A stretch of DNA of 8,560 bases from Deltaproteobacteria bacterium. GTDB lineage: Bacteria; Desulfobacterota; Binatia; UBA12015. Of the stretch, positions 1-4,752 are shown in pieces. Each line of letters begins with the position of its first letter. Positions within the stretch are counted from its first letter, which is position 1. Location of the stretch: the NCBI GenBank assembly GCA_003447545.1, contig DLYX01000394.1, positions 1-8,560 of the forward strand. Reading direction: 5' to 3'. The notes beneath the pieces were generated by a model. That model ran no database searches. It had not been told where the DNA came from and worked only from the letters and a program-made list of their open reading frames with translations. Position numbers and translations under genes: made by a program.

Positions 1-176
1 GTGTAGGAGTCTTCATAACCCGTAAAGGTCCATGTCCCTTCGTCGGCTCTCGCCGAGGAGGACATCAGCAGAAGGCACAAAACCCCGAGGCCGAATTGAA
101 CCGGTCCATGACGCCGTTGACCAGCTTTGTGGTTGATCCGGACTCTTCGATCAGTCTTCGTGATTCGGTTGCCCAT
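1..176 (-). CDS. Secreted protein, N-terminal part (runs off left edge)
   Basis: This is an open frame of 58 codons plus two bases that leaves the window at base 1 with no stop. The ATG at 176-174 follows an AAGGAG Shine-Dalgarno sequence with a 7-base gap, which decides the start. The product has a long basic N-terminal region (residues 1-23, eight Arg/Lys), a hydrophobic core at about residues 28-40 (GLGVLCLLLM), and an Ala-Arg-Ala signal-peptidase I site after residue 44. The mature chain starts DEGTWTFTGYED. It is therefore probably exported to the periplasm or beyond. The function cannot be told from 15 mature residues, and I do not recognise the family. The long n-region is unusual but fits a secretion signal. 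The strong ribosome site and clean signal peptide make this a real gene; an overlapping 71-codon frame on the same strand (65-280) is its shadow. Confidence 0.8.
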   Translation of the reverse strand, partial: MGNRITKTDRRVRINHKAGQRRHGPVQFGLGVLCLLLMSSSARADEGTWTFTGYEDSY

Positions 177-405
177 CGGGTTTCTCCTTCAGATCCAGGT
201 TGCTGCTTTTTCGATTTATCGCGCGACTCCCGATCGCTCACCGGGGGTTCGACTGAACAGACGGGAAATCTGGGGGCCATCTTTCATATGCCCTAGAAGT
301 ACGCCTTGGTGACCAGCAATTTATTTGCGTAGACCGTTTTAAAGGAACAAATTGGGTCGAAAAATCGTTTTGGCTCAGAAAGCGCTCTATTTATCCATCC
401 CAGCC

Positions 406-460
406 CTGCCAGACGGCAGCGTTTCACGCCCTTCCCGCCCGTGGCAGAGCCACTGGGCGG
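406..460. repeat. Two adjacent inverted repeats (stem-loops)
   Basis: The first is CTGCC-AGAC-GGCAG at 406-419. The second, at 435-460, pairs CCGCCC with GGGCGG and GTGGC with GCCAC around an AGA loop, giving 11 base pairs with one bulged T (454). Neither strand has a T-run after the second stem, so a standard intrinsic terminator is unlikely. It could be a structured leader or small RNA on either strand, or a chance GC-rich fold. Confidence 0.45.
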
Positions 461-514
461 CGGTACGCGGCGTTTGGAGAGATCGAGTTGTGTTCGTCGT
501 CGTTTTTCAAACAG

Positions 515-528
515 CCCGCAAGTGCGGG
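515..528 (-). terminator. Possible weak terminator after the Cys-rich gene
   Basis: CCCGC and GCGGG (515-519 and 524-528) form a 5-bp stem with a 4-base loop, 15 bases beyond the stop of the minus-strand gene ending at 544. The bases that follow on the minus strand (CTGTTTG) are only weakly T-rich, so termination here is tentative. Confidence 0.25.
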
Positions 529-543
529 ACAGGCGGAGTGCGC

Positions 544-1275
544 CTAGTTAGAGTTAGACAAACAAAAGCCTGGTGCGAGCGCTTCCGGGAACGGTACATC
601 GAAGCCGCTGGCCCATGCGAGGCCTTGGTTGTAGCTATATGTTCCGGCAGTTGTGTCTGAGCATCCGGTGGAGGATATGGTCACACCAGCGTAGGGTCCG
701 TAGTCCGTCACGAACGCCCCGCAAGCTCCCTCGCGGAAGCAGTCGCGTCTGCCGGGGAAGCAAAAACCCGCAAAGAGGTAGCCGCCCGCAGCCTCGCAGC
801 CAGCTTCTCTTGCCTCATCTGCGATCGTTTCGATAGTGCTGTCATTCGCGAGCGTGGTCAGTTGCTCTTCGGTCAACGATGCCCCCGATGCGAATAGCTG
901 CCGTACTTGGTCCGCTGTTGCCAGAGCCGCACTGATGCCGCATTCCTCGGCGCTGACCCCCAGCTTGACGACAAACTTGTCGGTAGCTTTCTGCAGCGAT
1001 ACCGCGCGCCTGATCCAGCAACTTCCCCGGGGCTCTTTGCCCTTCGCGACCAGCAGGTTGTCCTGTTCAAGACATTTGGCGAAGTTCGACTTGATCTTGG
1101 AGTTATAGACCCGGCATTTGCCTAGATCGTCGAGTGCGTAGGCCGGGGCGGCGGACAGTGAGGAAGCCAGCACGAGGGCCAACGTGAGAATAACTTTCTT
1201 CAGACCTCTACCCGAATAAGGGTTCCTGCAAAAAAAGTTACCATTCAAGGCAATAGCGAAAATTGGGTTCCTCAT
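544..1275 (-). CDS. Cys-rich secreted protein of unknown function
   Basis: The product is 243 residues. The start chosen is the ATG at 1275, because GGGAGG stands 6 bases upstream; the ATG nine codons earlier (1302) has no ribosome site. A hydrophobic signal core (about residues 28-43) ends in AYA, with cleavage likely after residue 47. The 24 residues before its basic Lys-Lys are an unusually long lead-in. The mature part has ten cysteines. Its first half (about residues 54-125) has the pattern Cys, basic helix, Cys, Lys/Glu-rich stretch, Cys, helix with Lys, Cys, then TADQV. I have seen this layout in secreted proteins of uncultured deltaproteobacterial-type genomes, but it has no known function. 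The second half (residues 160-240) is rich in Gly, Ser, Tyr and Cys and is probably disulfide-bonded. It is likely extracytoplasmic, and no catalytic motif is seen. It is a single gene with its own upstream region. Confidence 0.8.
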   Translation of the reverse strand: MRNPIFAIALNGNFFCRNPYSGRGLKKVILTLALVLASSLSAAPAYALDDLGKCRVYNSKIKSNFAKCLEQDNLLVAKGKEPRGSCWIRRAVSLQKATDKFVVKLGVSAEECGISAALATADQVRQLFASGASLTEEQLTTLANDSTIETIADEAREAGCEAAGGYLFAGFCFPGRRDCFREGACGAFVTDYGPYAGVTISSTGCSDTTAGTYSYNQGLAWASGFDVPFPEALAPGFCLSNSN

Positions 1276-1310
1276 GATTTCCTCCCGACCCTCGTGGGTC
1301 ATTGCTGAAC

Positions 1311-1327
1311 AGGCGGCTTATCCGCCT
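1311..1327. repeat. Stem-loop AGGCGG/CCGCCT
   Basis: A perfect 6-bp stem (1311-1316 with 1322-1327) surrounds a CTTAT loop. It lies 36 to 52 bases upstream of the minus-strand start at 1275, inside its probable 5' leader. On the plus strand it is followed by only a short TTTC. It may be a leader structure or a weak terminator for plus-strand transcription. Confidence 0.35.
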
Positions 1328-1341
1328 TTCAAAGAGGAGGC

Positions 1342-1367
1342 GTGACGTTTGATGTCACAACGTGACA
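1342..1367. promoter_or_regulatory. Candidate operator: TGTCAC-AAC-GTGACA palindrome
   Basis: A perfect 6-3-6 palindrome occupies 1353-1367. A further GTGAC at 1342-1346 pairs equally well with the left arm (GTCAC, 1354-1358), so three alternating half-sites are present. It is 78 to 92 bases upstream of the minus-strand Cys-rich gene, a fitting place for a dimeric regulator. No regulator is encoded beside it, and the binding protein is unknown. Confidence 0.4.
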
Positions 1368-1371
1368 CGGT

Positions 1372-1403
1372 TGCGAAAAAAGGCCCGCTACGCTGCGAAA
1401 AAA
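1372..1403. repeat. Direct repeat TGCGAAAAAA, 22 bases apart
   Basis: TGCGAAAAAA occurs at 1372-1381 and again at 1394-1403. The 22-base spacing is about two helical turns, so the A-tracts lie on one face of the DNA and could bend it. They sit directly upstream of the palindrome at 1353-1367 relative to the minus-strand gene. This may be promoter architecture or chance. Confidence 0.3.
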
Positions 1404-1755
1404 GCGATATAGCAGCAGTAAAGCCGATGATTCGCTGTTCCTATGGTCCTTTATTGTCCATAAGAGTCTTGATTGCTGCCTGATACGAGACGCCGCTCCA
1501 TGATACAATCGTCTTTGAAAGTTGAGGTTCTGGCGGTCTCCGATCCCGCCGGGGCTAACCCTTTTGTCGTTATCACCTTGCTTCGGTGGCTTGGATAACT
1601 CCGAACATCTACAGCTGATCGCCAGCGGAGCCGCTCGTATAAGTTGAGATTTGCCGCAGCGGCGCGAGCTCGCGGGGCTGAACCCAACTTAGCCTAAGCG
1701 GGTCTTCTGGGAAGGATACATGAAAGATCCGGCTTGACGGTGGAGGTGCTGGTGG

Positions 1756-2061
1756 GTGAAGCTCTCGACTATGCGAAACCTCATCCTTGGCATCACCATC
1801 GGCTTCCTCGCGGCCAGCACACTCGCCTGAGCGGTAACGGTTCGTTTTCCGAGTATCCTCAAGGTGAAGGGCATAGCCTTCGTGGACGAAGCGGGGTATG
1901 TTTTGGGCGGCGCGACACCTACAACGGTCGATGTTGTGAATATGCCTACGAGCTTGGACGTAAACATCACCGCATTGCCGTCCACCGGAAGCGAGAGTTC
2001 TGGGGAGTTGTTCACGACAAAACTAGGCAACGGCCCGGGCGTCTGGAGCGGATGGCGGTAG
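1756..2061 (+). pseudogene. Small secreted protein gene interrupted by one in-frame TGA
   Basis: Reading from the GTG at 1756 (GGAGG at 1742-1746, 9 bases upstream) gives a textbook 24-residue signal peptide: Met-Lys, then LILGITIGFLAASTLA. Codon 25 (1828-1830) is TGA, and the same frame then continues without a break for 76 codons to the TAG at 2059-2061. The continuation begins AVTVRFPSILKVKGIAFVDE and contains GYVLGGATPTTVDVV and SSGELFTTKLG. It is rich in Val, Thr, Ser and Gly with no cysteine, as expected of a small extracytoplasmic beta-rich protein. The stop falls right after the Thr-Leu-Ala cleavage site. The simplest explanation is a nonsense mutation or a base-call error in a gene of about 101 codons. 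A restart at the GTG at 1864 would lack both export signal and ribosome site. Other genes here end in TGA, so a reassigned code is unlikely. I do not recognise the family. Confidence 0.6.
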
Positions 2062-2082
2062 CGTAGCCCTGCGGCGGCTCGG

Positions 2083-2114
2083 CGGTCAATATAGGTGCCA
2101 AAAAGGCACAGAAA
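2083..2114. repeat. Covarying hairpin element, copy A
   Basis: This 32-base element contains the hairpin GTGCC-AAAAA-GGCAC (2095-2109). It matches copy B at 4643-4674 in 26 of 32 positions, and all six differences are transitions. Two of the six change both sides of the third stem pair, G-C here and A-T in copy B, so pairing is kept. A weaker stem AGCC/GGCT (2065-2079) precedes it, matching the stem before copy B. This copy starts 21 bases after the stop of the TGA-interrupted gene. Confidence 0.55.
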
Positions 2115-2251
2115 CCAAGGCGGGGTGATCCTGTATGCACCCACCGCCCACACGCCCATCTGTGCCGCAGTCCGATTGCCTCCCACCCCCGACCTGTGGC
2201 ATCACGCCGGCTGGAAAGAACAACAAACGCACAGCCGAGAAATCGCCGGAA

Positions 2252-2389
2252 GTCCTGGACTACCAGTGGTCGATGGTCTGCGGCGCCGACCGCTCGTATT
2301 TGTGGATCCTGAGCCGCACACCGACCATGGCGCCCGCGACGTTGAAGATACTCACCGGCAAGGACCGGTCTGTCGCCCAAAGTTGGTAG
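2252..2389 (+). pseudogene. Decayed lipocalin (Blc-type) C-terminal remnant
   Basis: The frame from 2252 reads VLDYQWSMVCGADRSYLWIL, followed by SRTPTM and a helix-like tail, ending at TAG 2387-2389. This is the final beta-strand and C-terminal part of bacterial outer-membrane lipocalins (Blc family), where Tyr-Leu-Trp-Ile-Leu-Ser-Arg-Thr-Pro-Thr is the hallmark. Blc proteins are normally about 170-180 residues and bind lipids. Here the N-terminal GxW strand and the first two thirds are missing. The bases upstream (2115-2251) give a Pro-rich frame unrelated to lipocalin, and the tail ends early in AQSW. A frame change near 2375 would give a plausible ending, PKLVET. There is no signal peptide or ribosome site, so this is a gene relic. 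It resembles the fragment at 7145-7255. Confidence 0.65.
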
Positions 2390-2449
2390 AAACTTGACTC
2401 GCCGCGGAATACGAGATTCTCTTTCATTCTGTGCTGTGGAGGGGTGAGA

Positions 2450-3355
2450 ATGGAACTTCGAGATGTCCTCATTGAAAAACGAACTCGATCACGGCTCCTC
2501 ATGGGGTTTGTTTTTGCATTCAGTTTCGCGCTGATTTCCGGGTGTGGGCAATCCGAGAAACCTGCAGCCGCAATCGAGTTGGTTTCGTCGCCGTGTAACC
2601 TTGCAGAGGCGAGGTCCGATTCGTCTGGCGTCAGGGCCCATCGCGTCAAGTCTCAAGAATGCGAAGCTGTGGTGGTTGTTCGTCGTCACTCCGACGACAG
2701 AGAAGATGGTGATTACAACCCCAAGATGCCTCAGGGAGATGATACCTGGACGTATACCTTCCCCGATGGAGAGACACAGACGACGCCCTGGAGGAGGTTG
2801 ACCGAAGACGGGGACCGGATTGCGCAATACTTCGGCTCGAACCTTTCAATCCAACTCGCGGGCCTCGATTTGGCCGGAGGTGAGGGCGAGCCTCGCTATC
2901 CGTGTCCGATTGACCGCGTAATTACCATTGATCCGACTTCGAGAGATGCCACGCAAAACCCTTTCGAGACGGCATTCCCCTTTATTATCGAGAAAGATTT
3001 GACTTCGGACCAAGTGATCCTGCTCTCGGAGAGGCAAATTGGACAGGATTTGCCGCCGGAATCTTTTTTGGGCGAATCGGGCAACTCCACATTGGTGGTG
3101 GCCACGCGACAGGCGCTCTGGGTAGATGATGGGGAGGGCGGGAGCGAGACCACGATCAGCCGATTGCTGCGAGGCTGCGACCCGGGCACCCGCAACTGTA
3201 ACCTGTCGGATGATGACTGGAAACCCTCGAAGGTCAAAGACTATTTGCTGTTCAGTAATTTCTGTCCAGACGATAATCGCTATCATCTCCAAAAAGTAGG
3301 GTTTTCCGGGAGGGCAGACTTGCTCGAAGCATCCAAGCCGATGCGGAAAGAATAG
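2450..3355 (+). CDS. Putative lipoprotein of unknown function
   Basis: The product is 301 residues. The ATG at 2450 is chosen because GGAGG (2438-2442) lies 7 bases upstream; the GTG at 2444 is too close to it. An Arg/Lys-rich n-region (to residue 15) precedes a hydrophobic core and the lipobox Ile-Ser-Gly-Cys, with Cys32 as the lipidation site. The residue after it is Gly, so sorting to the outer membrane is likely. The mature chain is acidic, with six more cysteines (49, 71, 152, 243, 250, 272), and includes a TWTYTFPDGET strand (99-109), a YPCPIDRVITI segment (150-160) and a GCDPGTRNCN loop (242-251). Disulfides are likely. No enzyme motif or known domain is recognised. The gene stands alone, 60 bases after a lipocalin relic and convergent with the next gene. 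TTGACT at 2394-2399 could be a -35 box, but the matching -10 is poor. Confidence 0.8.
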   Translation: MELRDVLIEKRTRSRLLMGFVFAFSFALISGCGQSEKPAAAIELVSSPCNLAEARSDSSGVRAHRVKSQECEAVVVVRRHSDDREDGDYNPKMPQGDDTWTYTFPDGETQTTPWRRLTEDGDRIAQYFGSNLSIQLAGLDLAGGEGEPRYPCPIDRVITIDPTSRDATQNPFETAFPFIIEKDLTSDQVILLSERQIGQDLPPESFLGESGNSTLVVATRQALWVDDGEGGSETTISRLLRGCDPGTRNCNLSDDDWKPSKVKDYLLFSNFCPDDNRYHLQKVGFSGRADLLEASKPMRKE

Positions 3356-3378
3356 CAGGCGCCGACCGACGACTAGCA

Positions 3379-3394
3379 TCCCTCGAATGAGGGA
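3379..3394 (+). terminator. Stem-loop between convergent genes
   Basis: TCCCTC-GAAT-GAGGGA forms a perfect 6-bp stem 23 bases after the stop of the lipoprotein gene at 2450-3355. The downstream bases (GTCTGG) are not a T-run, so if it terminates it does so weakly. A second stem, CCGCCA/TGGCGG (3417-3422 with 3436-3441), lies nearby and is followed 13 bases later by six Ts (3455-3460). Either could serve the convergent gene pair. Confidence 0.35.
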
Positions 3395-3458
3395 GTCTGG
3401 CTCAGGTGTTTACTCACCGCCAAGGTCTGTTGTGCTGGCGGGTAGAACTTGACGTTTT

Positions 3459-4613
3459 TTATTGGCCCGTATTCGCGACAAGGCTTCCCAGGGCCGCAAA
3501 GCTGTCGGTCATCTGGAAGTTCGAGAGTACAGACACTGTTAGATCGAGTTCGCTCATTTGAATTGAATTCGCTGCGAAGCCATTGATCAGCCCTTCGTGT
3601 CCCCAGCCGATGCCATTCCCCTCGATCTCGTAACGGAAAAGGCCCAGACTATTTCCGGTCCATCGCAGGTTTCCGAACGATGGGGCAAGAGCGCGCGACG
3701 CAATTGATTGGGATGTAGCGGTCGTCATCAAGAGCCGATGCTCTTCGTCGAGGACATCGCCTTGAACAAGTGCCCGCATCCAGCGAGCGACATCCTGCGG
3801 CGTCGACACGATTGCTCCTGCAGCCCACGCTACAGTCCAGTGTAACCCTTGAGTCACTGGCAATATCTCAAGCCCGAATTGTGGCGGGCGGCACTCAGGT
3901 TCGCCGTCGCCGCCGCAGGAGAGTCTTGAGCCTTTGACTGTCGATCCGCGCGGCTGGCCTCTCCAGACGTAAGTATCCTCCAATTGTAGGGGTTTGAGAA
4001 AACGGGAATGAACCTCGGTTGCCCAAGATGAACCGGTGACTTTCTCAGCGATCAGCCCCAGGAGAATGTAGTTCGTGTTACTATAGGACCAGTCCTCCCC
4101 CGGTTCGAAGACGGGGGCAAGCTCCGCGGCTATCTGAATGCAACGCGCGGGGCTGTCGGCCGGCGAGTACAAGGAACTCTCCGAAAAATCGGCAACGCCG
4201 CTGGTGTGGCCCAATAACATTGCTATCGAAATCGAGTCACCTTTGGGGTAGTCGATCCATTGGCTAATGGGCTGATTCAGGGCCAACTTCTTCTCTTGAT
4301 CCAACTGCATGATCAGTGCTGCGGTAAACGTTTTTGTGATGCTCCCGATGTGAAAGCTGTCGGTTGGCTGCAATGGCAGAGAGCTTGGGGGGGTGGCCGA
4401 TCCGGATACGGCAACAGTTGGCTCGCCGTTGACTATCACGGCAACCGCGAGTCCCGGGATCGGTATTCCCCATCGCTCGCCGAGCGAGATGCGTAACTCT
4501 GCTAACGCGTTCTCAAGGGCAGTGCTCCCCTGCGGAGGTGGACCCACGCTGGAGGCACAGCCAACCAGGCAGGCGAGCAGGCTGATAGCGGCGGACAGGC
4601 GTCGGGAGCGCAT
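3459..4613 (-). CDS. Beta-lactamase-family serine hydrolase, lipoprotein
   Basis: The product is 384 residues. It begins with a lipoprotein signal: basic MRSRR, a hydrophobic core, then Leu-Val-Gly-Cys with Cys19 as the lipid site. It is a class C beta-lactamase/esterase-type protein (Pfam Beta-lactamase family; many members are esterases or D-amino-peptidases). The nucleophile motif is Ser91-Ile-Thr-Lys94 (GSITKTF), the second motif is Tyr177-Ser-Asn179, and the third is Gly-His339-Glu-Gly (338-341) in place of Lys-Thr-Gly. That third motif is common in esterase-like members, so antibiotic resistance should not be assumed. The HTSG segment (136-139) is also typical. A Gly-rich loop with two cysteines (233 and 241) may be a disulfide-closed insertion near the active site. 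The gene is 139 bases downstream of the aldehyde dehydrogenase gene on the same strand. It has no clear Shine-Dalgarno sequence, and a stem-loop (4623-4638) sits 9 bases before the ATG. Substrate unknown. Confidence 0.88.
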   Translation of the reverse strand: MRSRRLSAAISLLACLVGCASSVGPPPQGSTALENALAELRISLGERWGIPIPGLAVAVIVNGEPTVAVSGSATPPSSLPLQPTDSFHIGSITKTFTAALIMQLDQEKKLALNQPISQWIDYPKGDSISIAMLLGHTSGVADFSESSLYSPADSPARCIQIAAELAPVFEPGEDWSYSNTNYILLGLIAEKVTGSSWATEVHSRFLKPLQLEDTYVWRGQPRGSTVKGSRLSCGGDGEPECRPPQFGLEILPVTQGLHWTVAWAAGAIVSTPQDVARWMRALVQGDVLDEEHRLLMTTATSQSIASRALAPSFGNLRWTGNSLGLFRYEIEGNGIGWGHEGLINGFAANSIQMSELDLTVSVLSNFQMTDSFAALGSLVANTGQ

Positions 4614-4622
4614 GGCGAGACG

Positions 4623-4638
4623 GTAGCCCCGAGGCTAC
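4623..4638 (-). promoter_or_regulatory. Stem-loop just before the hydrolase start
   Basis: GTAGCC-CCGA-GGCTAC is a perfect 6-bp stem with a 4-base loop. It ends 9 bases before the ATG at 4613, where a ribosome binding site would lie, and no Shine-Dalgarno sequence is visible there. It could limit translation of the hydrolase. The loop and stem are also part of the two-hairpin layout shared with 2063-2109. Confidence 0.4.
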
Positions 4639-4642
4639 TGTC

Positions 4643-4674
4643 CGGTCAACACAGGTACCGAAAAGGTACAAAAA
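4643..4674. repeat. Covarying hairpin element, copy B
   Basis: This is the second copy of the 32-base element, with the hairpin GTACC-GAAAA-GGTAC (4655-4669). It begins four bases after the stem-loop at 4623-4638 and lies 30 to 61 bases upstream of the hydrolase ATG. See copy A at 2083-2114 for the comparison. On the minus strand it is preceded by a T6 run (4670-4675 read in reverse), which could alternatively end transcription from the aldehyde dehydrogenase gene, although no strong stem precedes that run. Confidence 0.55.
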
Positions 4675-4752
4675 ATCAGACAGGGAGGTCTCTGGTCAGA
4701 CGATAAATCAGAACGCGGCAGTGGTTCGTCCAGCCAGCGTCAGCGCCTGAAT

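Larger units (their letters stand above)
177..543. other. Intergenic region with strong hairpins, no gene seen
   Basis: This 367-base stretch lies between two minus-strand genes. It must hold the promoter of the secreted-protein gene at 1-176, but no convincing -35/-10 pair was found. The part from 401 to 470 is rich in inverted repeats, listed separately. Open frames here (for example 352-660 plus and 65-280 minus) have no ribosome site and unremarkable composition, so they are not called. Confidence 0.6.
1276..1755. other. Intergenic region with palindromes, A-tracts and possible tiny ORFs
   Basis: This 480-base gap separates two divergent genes. The part next to the minus-strand gene (1300-1405) carries a hairpin, a palindrome and two spaced A-tracts. 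Two short plus-strand frames are present: 1352-1483 (43 codons, basic, with AGGAGG at 1335-1340 but 11 bases from its ATG) and 1500-1598 (32 codons, no good ribosome site). Neither can be called a gene. From 1600 to 1740 nothing recognisable was found. Confidence 0.5.

Noticed and set aside
1352..1483. A 43-codon plus-strand frame with AGGAGG upstream
   Set aside because: The 11-base gap is long, the frame overlaps the candidate operator region, and the product has no recognisable feature. It is kept only as a note in the intergenic entry.
1828..1860. A selenocysteine insertion hairpin after the TGA
   Set aside because: Only a poor stem with bulges can be drawn at 1832-1858, and there is no evidence here of selenocysteine genes.
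2083..2114. A sigma-54 promoter on the minus strand (TTGGCAC-n5-TTGAC)
   Set aside because: The -24 part fits in copy A, but the invariant GC of the -12 part is GA in both copies, and copy B also breaks the -24 part.
1689..2186. A 165-codon minus-strand open frame
   Set aside because: It lies opposite the signal-peptide gene at 1756-2061, has no start signal, and its translation looks like no protein family.
2135..2389. An 84-codon plus-strand frame as an intact small gene
   Set aside because: Only its second half resembles lipocalin; the first 39 codons are Pro-rich with no ribosome site or signal peptide, so a relic is the better reading.
4620..4690. A cyclic-di-GMP (GEMM) riboswitch in the hydrolase leader
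   Set aside because: The second stem resembles the riboswitch's GGTAGC arm, but the conserved core strings and the tetraloop receptor are absent.
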